From NORP259 sp041398705 (GTDB lineage: Bacteria; Planctomycetota; UBA1135; GCA-002686595): a DNA stretch of 64,000 bases. The stretch's first letter is position 1. Each line of letters opens with the position of its first letter. The notes beneath the pieces are model-generated. The model had not been told where the DNA came from, ran no database searches, and worked only from the letters and a program-made list of their open reading frames with translations. A program made the translations under genes and the position numbers. Positions 54,021 through 62,328 of the stretch are shown here, one piece after another. The stretch spans positions 62,001 through 126,000 of the forward strand of contig JAWKUI010000002.1 in NCBI GenBank assembly GCA_041398705.1. The letters run 5' to 3'.

Positions 54021-55205
54021 ATGAAGCGTTCCCTCGCGCCCCTCACCCTCGCTTCCGCGTTGCTCGGCAGCGCCTTCGCCCAGGATCGCATCGCGATCAC
54101 CGTCGAGAACCTCGCCCCCATGGCGGGCACTTGGCACACGCCCGTGTGGGTCGGGGTGCACGACGGCGGTTTCGATCTCTTCAACCCCGGTCAGCCGGCT
54201 GGCGGCGTGAACAGCCCGCTCGGCGGGGATGTGCTCGAGCGCCTGGCCGAAGACGGTATGGGCGCGGGCATCGGCCAGGCGTTGACGCTATCCGGCCACG
54301 GCATGCTCACCGCGACCCTGCCCGGCCCGGCGGGCCCGGTCGCGCCGGGCGAAACGGCCTACGGCAGCTTGCTCGTCGCCCCCACCGCCTTCGACAGCCG
54401 TTTCCTGAGCCTGGCCGCGATGGTACTGCCCTCCAACGACGCCTTCTTCGGCAACGCGGACGCGGCTGCCTATCCCCTCTACAACGCGCAGGGGGACTTC
54501 GTGTTCCACGATGCGTTCGTCGGCGGCATCTGGGATGCGGGCACCGAGGTTAACGACGAAGTGCCCGCACACACCGCGTTCCTGGCCCAAGCGGCGCCCA
54601 ACACCGGAACCCCGGAAATGGCCCCCGTGCGGCCCCATCCCGGGTTTCTCGCCCCCGGCGCGGGTGGCATCCGCGACCTGTTCCGCTTCCAGAATGCGCT
54701 CGTGGGCGCGCCGGGGTATCCGGTGGCGATGGTGCGTGTGCGCCGCGCCTTGGCTGTGACCGAAGACCGCAACTACGTGACCTTGGCCAACGGAGACATG
54801 GTCATGCCGACCGTGGGGACCCCCGCTACGGTGCGCGGGGCGTTCCTGTTGCGCGATGGCGGCACCCGGTTGGTCGTGCGCCTCGAGCGCCGCATGCTGG
54901 CGAACGTGATCGGTATGGAGCTGCGCCTCGCGCAGCCGGGTGGCGACGAAGCCGTGGTGCTGACCCTCGCCGGTCCGTTTGCACCGGGCGGCGGTCCCGC
55001 AACCACCATGGTCACCGAGCAGATGTTCCATGGGCGCGATCTGACCGGGCCCCTGGCGGGCCATCCGCTCGATGCCTTGGTGCACGCGATGGAGGCGGGA
55101 CAGGTTGCGCTGCTCGTGCGCACCTCGGACGGCGACGACATGACGATGGGCATGCCCGGCGATCACCCCGGCGGCGAGGTGCGCGGGGTTCTGCAGCGGC
55201 AGTAA
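54021..55205 (+). CDS. secreted spondin-domain/CHRD-like protein
   Basis: 394 residues with signal peptide (MKRSLAPLTLASALLGSAFAQ; core LAPLTLASALLGSAFAQ). Residues 25-205 (ITVENLAPMAGTWHTPVWVG, HDGGFDLFNPGQPA, FLSLAAMVLPSNDAFFGN) match the Spondin_N domain found in bacterial extracellular proteins. The C-terminal part (about 265-394: VRGAFLLRDGGTRLVV, GDHPGGEVRGVLQ) resembles CHRD. Likely extracellular; role unknown. Confidence 0.8.
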   Translation: MKRSLAPLTLASALLGSAFAQDRIAITVENLAPMAGTWHTPVWVGVHDGGFDLFNPGQPAGGVNSPLGGDVLERLAEDGMGAGIGQALTLSGHGMLTATLPGPAGPVAPGETAYGSLLVAPTAFDSRFLSLAAMVLPSNDAFFGNADAAAYPLYNAQGDFVFHDAFVGGIWDAGTEVNDEVPAHTAFLAQAAPNTGTPEMAPVRPHPGFLAPGAGGIRDLFRFQNALVGAPGYPVAMVRVRRALAVTEDRNYVTLANGDMVMPTVGTPATVRGAFLLRDGGTRLVVRLERRMLANVIGMELRLAQPGGDEAVVLTLAGPFAPGGGPATTMVTEQMFHGRDLTGPLAGHPLDALVHAMEAGQVALLVRTSDGDDMTMGMPGDHPGGEVRGVLQRQ

Positions 55206-55266
55206 ATCCTCGGATCCTGCGGCACCGCGTCACGCGGCCTTGCGCCCCTGCGGCGCCGGGCGTAGC

Positions 55267-56598
55267 GTGGCGCGGTGCCCCCATTCCGGGGGCGGATGGC
55301 CCACGAGGTTTCTATTGTTGCGATGGTTTCTGTTGCCCCTGGGCTTGGTGCTCGGGTTTTGGTTGCGCCCTCTGCTGAGTCCTGCATCGCCGGAGGGCGA
55401 ACCGCCCATGGCCCCGGGAGAGGCGTTGGCGCGAGACGCAAGACCCAGCGCGGCGGGTGAAGCCGATCTGCATTCGCAGGCAGCGAGGCAAACCGTGCCT
55501 TCCCCGGAGGGACGGACCGAAGAACCAACGGCGGGAGAACGCCAGAGCGCCGATCCGGGCGCGGAGGAGCTCTTCTCCCCCGCCCTCTTGGAATATGCCC
55601 GCTCGGGACTCGATCGCGCCTGGCGGGAACAGCGCGGCGAAGCAATCCCACCGGTCTGGCTTGAGCAGAGTCTTGAGGAATTCCGCACGGCGACGCTCGC
55701 CCTACCCGCATCCATCGGCGAGCAGAATGCGACCATCCAGAGCCAGCGTGAAGCGGAGACCAGGGCCTTGAAAGCCGGGGACGCGCTGGCCCTTGTCCAA
55801 CTGCTGCAGGACACCGAGTGCGGGCCTTACCCCGACTTGGTGGGTTCCACAAAGAACATGCAGGCACTTTTTTCCCGGACGGTCGCGCCCGCGGTAGTGT
55901 CCGGGCCGGAGTACCGACCCGATTGGCAAACACCGCTTGCTGCAGGCAGTTTGCTGGATTTCCCAGCCGGTGTGTTCCCACTGCAAAACGTCCTGCATGC
56001 CAACGACCCGAAAACTGCGAACCTGACCGACATCACGATCCGGGGCAAAGGGCTGGAGCACACGTTGTTAGTGCTAGACTCCTACTTCTACAGTAGCGCT
56101 CCCATTCGCAACCTGAAGATCGAAGACTGCACCCTGCACTGCAACAGCAACTACCTGTTCGATCTGCGGCTGGAGGGCTTGAGCTTGACGATGAACCGAG
56201 TGCGGCTCATCGGGTTCGATATGGGTGCCGGATCCAGCTGCGCCTTTAGCACTGAGGGGCTCGCGTTGCTCGCACGAGACTGCACCTTCGAGACCGGGTA
56301 TGGACGCCATCCACAGTTTGCTCAGCTCTTCGATGTGCGCCACAACGGACTGATCGCGCGTTTCGAAAACTGCCGGATCCTCGGCCCCGAACTCGATTTC
56401 CCGAGAGAACGCTGGTCGCTGGTTTTCGATCGCTGCACGTTGGAAATCTCCGACCGCTTCCGCTCATACCTCGACGGGCGGAATTCGGGGATCAGGGCAG
56501 TCGGCTGCGAAATCACCCTAAGGCCAGAGGCAACCCCGAAGGACCTGAACCTCCTATTCCCCGACTGGCAAGCCCGCCTGCAGGCCGCCCGGCGCTAG
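55267..56598 (+). CDS. membrane-anchored, possibly beta-helical protein
   Basis: About 443 residues; the start is uncertain (GTG 55267 chosen, TTG 55240 or GTG 55348 possible). An N-terminal anchor (FLLLRWFLLPLGLVLGFWL) is followed by an acidic, proline-rich linker, and a C-terminal half with short periodic strands (LTDITIRGKGLEHTLLVLD, APIRNLKIEDCTLHCNSN, LARDCTFETGY, ARFENCRILGP) of parallel beta-helix appearance. Function unknown. Confidence 0.7.
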   Translation: MARCPHSGGGWPTRFLLLRWFLLPLGLVLGFWLRPLLSPASPEGEPPMAPGEALARDARPSAAGEADLHSQAARQTVPSPEGRTEEPTAGERQSADPGAEELFSPALLEYARSGLDRAWREQRGEAIPPVWLEQSLEEFRTATLALPASIGEQNATIQSQREAETRALKAGDALALVQLLQDTECGPYPDLVGSTKNMQALFSRTVAPAVVSGPEYRPDWQTPLAAGSLLDFPAGVFPLQNVLHANDPKTANLTDITIRGKGLEHTLLVLDSYFYSSAPIRNLKIEDCTLHCNSNYLFDLRLEGLSLTMNRVRLIGFDMGAGSSCAFSTEGLALLARDCTFETGYGRHPQFAQLFDVRHNGLIARFENCRILGPELDFPRERWSLVFDRCTLEISDRFRSYLDGRNSGIRAVGCEITLRPEATPKDLNLLFPDWQARLQAARR

Positions 56599-56606
56599 AA
56601 CGCAAA

Positions 56607-56631
56607 GGGGCCCCGCACGGTGCGGGGCCCC
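56607..56631. terminator. bidirectional hairpin terminator
   Basis: Perfect 12-bp inverted repeat GGGGCCCCGCAC/GTGCGGGGCCCC with a single central base, between the convergent genes ending at 56598 and 56692. No long T-tract. Confidence 0.75.
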
Positions 56632-56691
56632 GGGAGATACTCCCAGCCTCCCCGGACTCTCCGTTCGGGAAGGCGGCAGACGGGTGGTCGG

Positions 56692-57483
56692 TCAGGGGAT
56701 CAGCAGCTCGAGGCCGGCGCGCAGGGCGTCGGGGGACTCGAGGCGGCCGCGGTTGGCGTCGAAGAGCTCGCGCCACTTCGCGCCGTCGCCGTACAGGTCG
56801 CGGGCGATGGTCCAGAGGCTGTCGCCGGGGCGCACGGTGTAGCTGCGCTGCAGGGTGTCGCCCTTGAAGACCGGCACGAGTACGTCCACGCCGGGGGTGA
56901 GCTGATCGAGGCCTTCGTTGTTGAGGCGCAGGAAGGCGGCTTGATCGGCGCTGCCGTAGAAGCGGGCCGCCAGGGTTTCATAGCGGTCGCCCGCCACGCA
57001 GGCATAGATGAGGAATTCGGGGTGGTTGGTGCGCTCAAGGCCTTGGGTGGAGACCAGGTCCCAGCCGGCTTCGACCGGCAGGGCGACCGGCGCGACCTTC
57101 TCGGGGGCGACCACCGGCGCGGTCATCACGCCGGCCGAGAGCAGGCCCGTGCCACCGCTACCCGAGGGCGCCGGGGCGGGCAGGGGGTCGATCACCACCG
57201 GCTCCGACTTGGGGATCTCCTGGACCACCGGTTGCACCTCCGGCTGGGCCTCCGGGGCCGGTTTGGCCCCCGTGGCCGCGCGCCAGTTCTCGGTGGTCAC
57301 CGAGGGCAGCTTGGGCTGCAGGTTGTCGCGCAGGCGGCTGCCCTCCTGGGCGCTGTCCTTGCTGGCGGTGTAGATGCGGTCCTGGTTCACGTCGGATCCA
57401 TCCCCATCGGGGATCGACACCGCGATGATGACCACCATCAACAGGAGCACACTGAGGAAGACTACCTTCTCGACTTTTCCCAT
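56692..57483 (-). CDS. membrane-anchored LysM domain protein
   Basis: 263 residues. An N-terminal transmembrane segment (VVFLSVLLLMVVIIAVS) is followed by a Pro/Glu-rich linker and two tandem LysM-like modules: a divergent one (about 145-205: YACVAGDRYETLAARFYGS) and a canonical one (YTVRPGDSLWTIARDLYGDG ... ELLIP). LysM binds peptidoglycan glycans, so the protein tethers the membrane to the wall. Confidence 0.88.
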   Translation of the reverse strand: MGKVEKVVFLSVLLLMVVIIAVSIPDGDGSDVNQDRIYTASKDSAQEGSRLRDNLQPKLPSVTTENWRAATGAKPAPEAQPEVQPVVQEIPKSEPVVIDPLPAPAPSGSGGTGLLSAGVMTAPVVAPEKVAPVALPVEAGWDLVSTQGLERTNHPEFLIYACVAGDRYETLAARFYGSADQAAFLRLNNEGLDQLTPGVDVLVPVFKGDTLQRSYTVRPGDSLWTIARDLYGDGAKWRELFDANRGRLESPDALRAGLELLIP

Positions 57484-57877
57484 CCGAACGTACCGACGAA
57501 ACCCTTCCGGTCGTCAGGCGGTCCCCACGACCACCGGTCAAAGTGAAGAGCGACCGATGCTCTCCCCACCTCCGGGGCCCAAGATCCGCCGATGCAAAGG
57601 GTGAGTCAAAGGGAAAGCGTGAATCCGACCGGGGCCACGTCGGCTTTGGCTCCGGGGTTCAAGATCCGGGAAGCGCGGAGGGCGGGCCGGGCCGGTGCCG
57701 TCGCGCACCAATCCTTGCGGCGCGCTGCCGGGCGATCCGCACCCTGGAACCCGATGCAGGCCCGGGAGGCTGCAAGTGCAGGCCCCTCCCGGGCTACGGC
57801 CCCACTAGCGCCGGTTCCAGGGCCCTGGGGAAAGGGGGTGCTGGCGCCCCTCCGAGTGGGTAGGATAGGCCCCCGGA
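57484..57877. other. 394-bp divergent intergenic region
   Basis: Lies between the LysM gene (minus) and a lipoprotein gene (plus), so it must hold both promoters. Every frame is short or shadow-like; I see no gene or strong hairpin. Confidence 0.6.
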
Positions 57878-58453
57878 ATGCCGAACTCCCTCCGACTTCT
57901 GGTGCTGCTCGCACTGCTCGTGGCCCCCATGCTCGGGGCCTGTCAATCCGCCTCGAACTCCAGCCGGGCCAGCGCCTCGCAGGTGCCCAGCCTGATCGTG
58001 CTGGTGGATCACCGGAACAACACCCGGATGACCCTGCTGACCGACGCGTGGCTGCGGGAGAACGGGGCCGAGGGGGAGGACTTCTCCCACCGGCGCGCGT
58101 TCTTCTACTCCCAGCGGTTCTCCAAGAACAGCTCGAACGCCATGGTCAAGGTGATCCCGGACGACCTGGCCACCGAGTTCTGGGGGTACCTCAAGGACCG
58201 CGGCTTCGACAAGTACGGCCGCGAGGGCAGCGCGCCCGCGGCGGGCGGCAAGGTCGTACAGGCCCTTGAGGTGAGCACCCCGAAGGGCGTGCGCAACTTC
58301 AGCGTGTACGCCGGCATCGACAAGGACGAGGGCGAAGCCTTCCGGACCTGCATCTTCGGGTTCATGGACCTCTACAACAACGTGGTCCAGATGCAGAGCG
58401 TGCGCGAACGGCCCGACTTCGGCGCGAATCTGGACGCCCCAGGCAGCCACTGA
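57878..58453 (+). CDS. lipoprotein of unknown function
   Basis: 191 residues with lipoprotein signal peptide and lipobox (LLVAPMLGAC). The mature part has a compact mixed fold (SLIVLVDHRNNTRMTLLTD, FFYSQRFSKNSSNAMVKV, AFRTCIFGFMDLYNNVVQ) without a motif I can name. It is 11 nt upstream of kdsB and begins a likely operon kdsB-pyrG-DUF1844. Confidence 0.78.
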   Translation: MPNSLRLLVLLALLVAPMLGACQSASNSSRASASQVPSLIVLVDHRNNTRMTLLTDAWLRENGAEGEDFSHRRAFFYSQRFSKNSSNAMVKVIPDDLATEFWGYLKDRGFDKYGREGSAPAAGGKVVQALEVSTPKGVRNFSVYAGIDKDEGEAFRTCIFGFMDLYNNVVQMQSVRERPDFGANLDAPGSH

Positions 58454-58464
58454 GGCAAAACCCC

Positions 58465-59226
58465 ATGGGCCCCCGCAGCGTTGCCATCCTGCCGGCCCGC
58501 CTCGGCTCCACCCGCCTCCCGCGCAAGGTGCTCCTGGCGGACACCGGCACGCCTCTGTTCGTGCATACAGTCCAGAACACCGCCCGCTGCCGGGAGGTGG
58601 ATCGCATCATCGTCGCCACGGATTCGGAGGAGGTGCTCGAGGTGGCCCGCCGCCACGACATCCAGGCCGTGATGACCCGCACCGACCACCAGAGCGGCAC
58701 CGACCGGGTGCGCGAGGCGCTGGATCAATTGAAACTCGAGCCGGAGGTCGTGCTGAACGTGCAGGCGGATGAACCCGACCTGGAACCCGCCGACCTCGCG
58801 AAGTTGATCGAAGCCTTCTATGAACCGCAGTGCGAAGCCGCCACGCTCAGCGTGACGATCGACGATCCGGCGGACATCGAGCGGGCGAGCGTGGTCAAGG
58901 TGGTGTGCGACCAAAACGGCCGCGCCCTGTACTTCTCGCGTTCCCCCCTGCCAAACCGCGCGCACGTGCGCCCCGGGGCCCCGGCCCTGGCCACGCGCCG
59001 CCACCTGGGCGTCTACGCCTTCCGCCCCCACGCCCTGCGCGCCTTCTGCGATCTGCCCCCGAGCCCGCTCGAGCAGATCGAGAACCTCGAACAACTGCGC
59101 TGGCTCGAACACGGGCACGCGATGTATGTGCTGCCGGCCACCCGGGCGCCGCGCGGCATCGACACCCCCGAAGACTACGCCGAATTCACCGCCCGCGCCG
59201 CGCGAGCACAGGACTCTCCCCAATGA
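58465..59226 (+). CDS. kdsB: 3-deoxy-manno-octulosonate cytidylyltransferase
   Basis: 253 residues. Nucleotide-binding start VAILPARLGSTRLPRKVL, VDRIIVATDSEEV, TRTDHQSGTDRVREAL and LNVQADEPDL are KdsB signatures, with LGVYAFRPHALRAF near the end. It activates Kdo as CMP-Kdo for lipopolysaccharide, implying an LPS-type outer membrane. Stop overlaps pyrG start (ATGA); pyrG makes the CTP substrate. Confidence 0.95.
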   Translation: MGPRSVAILPARLGSTRLPRKVLLADTGTPLFVHTVQNTARCREVDRIIVATDSEEVLEVARRHDIQAVMTRTDHQSGTDRVREALDQLKLEPEVVLNVQADEPDLEPADLAKLIEAFYEPQCEAATLSVTIDDPADIERASVVKVVCDQNGRALYFSRSPLPNRAHVRPGAPALATRRHLGVYAFRPHALRAFCDLPPSPLEQIENLEQLRWLEHGHAMYVLPATRAPRGIDTPEDYAEFTARAARAQDSPQ

Positions 59227-60836
59227 CCAAACACATCTTCATCACCGGCGGCGTCGTGTCGAGCCTGGGCAAGGGCCTGACGTCGGCGGCCATCGGCATG
59301 ATCCTCGAGCGTCGCGGCCTGAAGGTCGCGATGCAGAAGCTCGATCCGTACATCAACGTGGACCCGGGCACCATGAGCCCGTTCCAACACGGAGAGGTGT
59401 ACGTGACCGATGACGGCGCGGAGACCGACCTGGACTTGGGGCACTACGAGCGCTTCACCCACACCAAGCTCACCGGTTCGAGCAACTACACCACCGGCAA
59501 GATCTACCAGAGCGTGATCAGCAAGGAGCGTCGCGGGGATTATCTCGGCCGCACCGTGCAGGTCATCCCCCACATCACCGACGCGATCAAGGAGGCCATC
59601 CACGCTGGCATCCCGGAGCCCGATGTGGACGTGCTGCTGACCGAGATCGGCGGCACCGTGGGCGACATCGAGAGCTTGCCCTTCCTCGAAGCCATCCGCC
59701 AATTCGGCCTCGAGAAGCCCCTCGGCGAGGTGCTCTACGTGCACCTCACCCTGCTGCCCTACCTGCGCGCCTCGGGTGAACTCAAGACCAAACCCACCCA
59801 GCAGAGCGTGGGCAAGTTGCGCGAGATCGGCATCCAGCCGGACATCCTGATCTGCCGCACGGAACAGCCGATGGCGCCCGAGATGGCGCAGAAGATCAGC
59901 CTGTTCTGCAACGTGCGCCCCGAGCGGGTCATCGAAGAATGCGACGTGGACTTTTCGATCTACGAGGTGCCGGTGGACCTGGTGCACTCGGGGCTCGACC
60001 GCATCATCGTGCAGGCCCTCGACCTGGAATGCGAACCGGTCACCGACCTGGTGGACTGGCTCGACATGCTCAAGCGCATCAAGAACACCACCGACGAAGT
60101 CGAGATCGCGATCGTCGGCAAGTACATCGAGCTGCACGACGCGTACAAGTCGATCTACGAGTCCCTGGCCCACGCGGGCATCGCGAGCGACGTCAAAGTG
60201 CGTCTGCGCAAGATCAGCGCCGAGGAATACGCCGAGAAGGGCGAATCGATGCTGTACGGCGCCCACGGCCTGCTCGTGCCCGGCGGGTTCGGCGAGCGCG
60301 GCCTGGAGGGCAAGATCCGCGCGATCCAATACGCCCGGGAGAACGGCCTGCCCTTCTTCGGCATCTGCCTCGGCATGCAGTGCGCAGTGATCGAGTATGC
60401 GCGCAACGTGCTGGGGCTCGAAGGGGCGCACACCTTGGAACACAGCCCCCACAGCCCGCACCCGGTGATCAACCTGATGGACGATCAGGCCGGCGTGCCG
60501 AAGGGCGGCACCATGCGCCTTGGCGCCTACGAGTGCCACCTCAAGGCGGGCAGCCTGGCGCACAAGCTGTACGGCAATGCGGTCATCTCCGAGCGGCACC
60601 GCCACCGCTACGAATTCAACAACACCTACCGGCCGGCTTTCGAGGCTTCGCCGATGGTGTTGTCGGGCCTGCACCCGGGCCGCGATCTCGTGGAGATCGT
60701 CGAGCTGCCCGAACACCCGTTCTTCATGGGCGTGCAATACCACCCCGAGTTCAAGAGCCGCCCGCTGGACCCCCATCCGATCTTCCGTGGTTTTGTCGCT
60801 GCCGCCAAAGCCCGCATGCTGAGCCAACGCCCGTGA
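59223..60836 (+). CDS. pyrG: CTP synthase
   Basis: 537 residues. Amidoligase domain (about 1-265) with ITGGVVSSLGKGLTSAAIG and DPYINVDPGTMSPFQHGEV (key PYINVDPGTMSP). Glutaminase domain (about 290-537) with oxyanion PGGFGERG, nucleophile Cys in GICLGMQ, and the His/Glu pair in QYHPEFKSRP. It aminates UTP to CTP using glutamine. Coupled to kdsB by a 4-nt overlap. Confidence 0.97.
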   Translation: MTKHIFITGGVVSSLGKGLTSAAIGMILERRGLKVAMQKLDPYINVDPGTMSPFQHGEVYVTDDGAETDLDLGHYERFTHTKLTGSSNYTTGKIYQSVISKERRGDYLGRTVQVIPHITDAIKEAIHAGIPEPDVDVLLTEIGGTVGDIESLPFLEAIRQFGLEKPLGEVLYVHLTLLPYLRASGELKTKPTQQSVGKLREIGIQPDILICRTEQPMAPEMAQKISLFCNVRPERVIEECDVDFSIYEVPVDLVHSGLDRIIVQALDLECEPVTDLVDWLDMLKRIKNTTDEVEIAIVGKYIELHDAYKSIYESLAHAGIASDVKVRLRKISAEEYAEKGESMLYGAHGLLVPGGFGERGLEGKIRAIQYARENGLPFFGICLGMQCAVIEYARNVLGLEGAHTLEHSPHSPHPVINLMDDQAGVPKGGTMRLGAYECHLKAGSLAHKLYGNAVISERHRHRYEFNNTYRPAFEASPMVLSGLHPGRDLVEIVELPEHPFFMGVQYHPEFKSRPLDPHPIFRGFVAAAKARMLSQRP

Positions 60837-61114
60837 CCGAACGCACCGCCGCCGACATGCCCCTGCCCGGGGGTGACTTCCGCCTGTTCCTGACGCGCCT
60901 TTCGATCCAGGGGTTCCTGGCCTGTGGGTTGCTCGAAAACCCCATCACCGGCCGCAAGGACGTGAATCCCCCGGGCGCGCGCATGGTGCTCGCCGACCTG
61001 GAGATGCTGCGCGACAAGACCCGCGGCAACCTCGAAGCCGGCGAAGAGCAGACCCTCGACAAGGCGATCGAGGACATGTCGGGCGCCGTGGCCCGCTTGG
61101 AAGAAGGCGAGTGA
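60833..61114 (+). CDS. DUF1844 protein
   Basis: 93 residues from GTG 60833, whose GTGA overlaps the pyrG stop. The pattern FRLFLTRLSIQGFLACGLLENP, then ADLEMLRDKTRGNLEAGEEQTLD matches DUF1844, a small helical family of unknown function often near pyrG or accC-type genes. Complete at its C-terminus (RLEEGE). Confidence 0.82.
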   Translation: MTERTAADMPLPGGDFRLFLTRLSIQGFLACGLLENPITGRKDVNPPGARMVLADLEMLRDKTRGNLEAGEEQTLDKAIEDMSGAVARLEEGE

Positions 61115-61325
61115 ACCGCTGCAGCGCGGGGCCCCCGGGCCCAACCGGGGGCGCGCCGACTCCCGGGACGCCAAACAACCGCCCCCAGCGCCCTCTGCCC
61201 CGCTCTGGAACACCCACCCCCCTTCCCGGGCCATTCCGGAGGGGTGGGCGGCCGCCTGAATGCCGGCCGGAATTTGCTGCGAAACCGCTCCGACGGCCCC
61301 GGATATCAACCGCCGGAAGCAAGGC
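61115..61325. other. non-coding region downstream of the DUF1844 gene
   Basis: 211 bp, GC-rich, with no convincing ORF. It is followed by the small ORF at 61326, so the whole 61115-61574 gap contains only that ORF and a terminator. Confidence 0.5.
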
Positions 61326-61427
61326 ATGACGCAAAAACATCGCAGATACGCCAGGGTTTTGCTGGAGGCCCTGATCGCATGGGGAGTGGCGGGTATCGCC
61401 CTCTACACCCTGACTGCGGTGTTCTGA
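61326..61427 (+). CDS. putative 33-residue membrane peptide
   Basis: ATG 61326 preceded by GGAAGCAAGG. Product has a basic start (MTQKHRRYAR) and one hydrophobic helix (VLLEALIAWGVAGIALYTL), ending TAVF. It lies in an otherwise empty gap and is followed 65 bp later by a strong terminator, consistent with a short transcript; not provable here. Confidence 0.4.
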   Translation: MTQKHRRYARVLLEALIAWGVAGIALYTLTAVF

Positions 61428-61491
61428 TCGCGCCCGTTTCTTGTTCGGAGCAAACCTGCAGTCGCTGTCCGGCTGCATTCTTGAGAAGCAG

Positions 61492-61528
61492 CGAACCCCA
61501 CCGGGTCCGATGGACCGGGTGGGGTTCG
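61492..61528 (+). terminator. Rho-independent terminator
   Basis: Inverted repeat CGAACCCCACC...GGTGGGGTTCG with an inner GGTCC/GGACC pair, one mismatch and a GAT loop, followed by TCTTT on the plus strand. It also separates the convergent sodB gene. Confidence 0.75.
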
Positions 61529-61574
61529 TCTTTGCGCCCGAAGGGCCGGGGATTCCGGCCAGCAAGGCGGATGC

Positions 61575-62153
61575 CTACTTCATGTTGCTGGCAACGAAGT
61601 TCCAGTTCACGTGTTTCCAGAACCCTTCGATGTAGCTCGGGCGGGCGTTGCGGTGGTCGATGTAGTACGCGTGCTCCCAGACATCGCAAGTGAGCAGCGG
61701 CGTCTCACCGCTCTTCAGCGGGCAACCGGCGTTCGGCTCCTTCGTGATCGCCAGGCTGCCGTCGGCCTTCTGCACGAGCCAAGCCCAGCCGGACCCGAAC
61801 AGGGTCGCAGCGGCGTTGGAGAACTCCTCCTGGAACTTGGCCAGCGAACCAAAGGCGCTGTTGATCGCATCCGCGAGCTTGCCGCTCGGCGCCGCGCCAC
61901 CCGCCGGCTGCAGACACTTCCAGTAGAAGCTGTGGTTGAAGTGCTGGGCGGCGTTGTTGAAGATCCCCCCATCGGACTTGCGCACGATGTCCTCCAGGGA
62001 CATGGTCGCGAACTGCGTGCCTTCGATCAGCTTGTTCAGGTTGGTGACGTAGGCGTTGTGGTGCTTGCCGTGGTGGTAGCTGAACGTCTCCGCCGTGATC
62101 CAGGGGGCCAGGGCGTCGGTGGCGTACGGCAGGTCGGGAAGGGTGTGGGTCAT
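61575..62153 (-). CDS. sodB: superoxide dismutase (Fe/Mn family)
   Basis: 192 residues, cytoplasmic. Metal ligands are the His in TFSYHHGKHHNAYV, the His in AAQHFNHSFYW, and Asp and His in TCDVWEHAYYIDHRNA. The QHFNHSFYW and LTCDVWEHAYY details favour the iron form (SodB). It dismutes superoxide. Complete and of normal length. Confidence 0.95.
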   Translation of the reverse strand: MTHTLPDLPYATDALAPWITAETFSYHHGKHHNAYVTNLNKLIEGTQFATMSLEDIVRKSDGGIFNNAAQHFNHSFYWKCLQPAGGAAPSGKLADAINSAFGSLAKFQEEFSNAAATLFGSGWAWLVQKADGSLAITKEPNAGCPLKSGETPLLTCDVWEHAYYIDHRNARPSYIEGFWKHVNWNFVASNMK

Positions 62154-62219
62154 TTCTGGAAGGTCGGGGATCTGGGGCTGGGAAGGCCCCCAGGCGGGGG
62201 CCGGACCCTTTAGACCGCC

Positions 62220-62248
62220 AAACTAGCGGCTCAACCCTGACGTGACAA
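62220..62248 (-). promoter_or_regulatory. possible sigma-70 promoter of sodB
   Basis: On the minus strand TTGTCA and TAGTTT are separated by 17 nt about 65 nt upstream of the sodB ATG. Matches are partial; inferred by eye only. Confidence 0.3.
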
Positions 62249-62328
62249 GGAGAGTCGGTCGGCCGGGGGCCGCTCGGAATTCCGGATATCCTGTCACGGT
62301 CCCCCTCCCTTTTGGCACCAGGACTTAG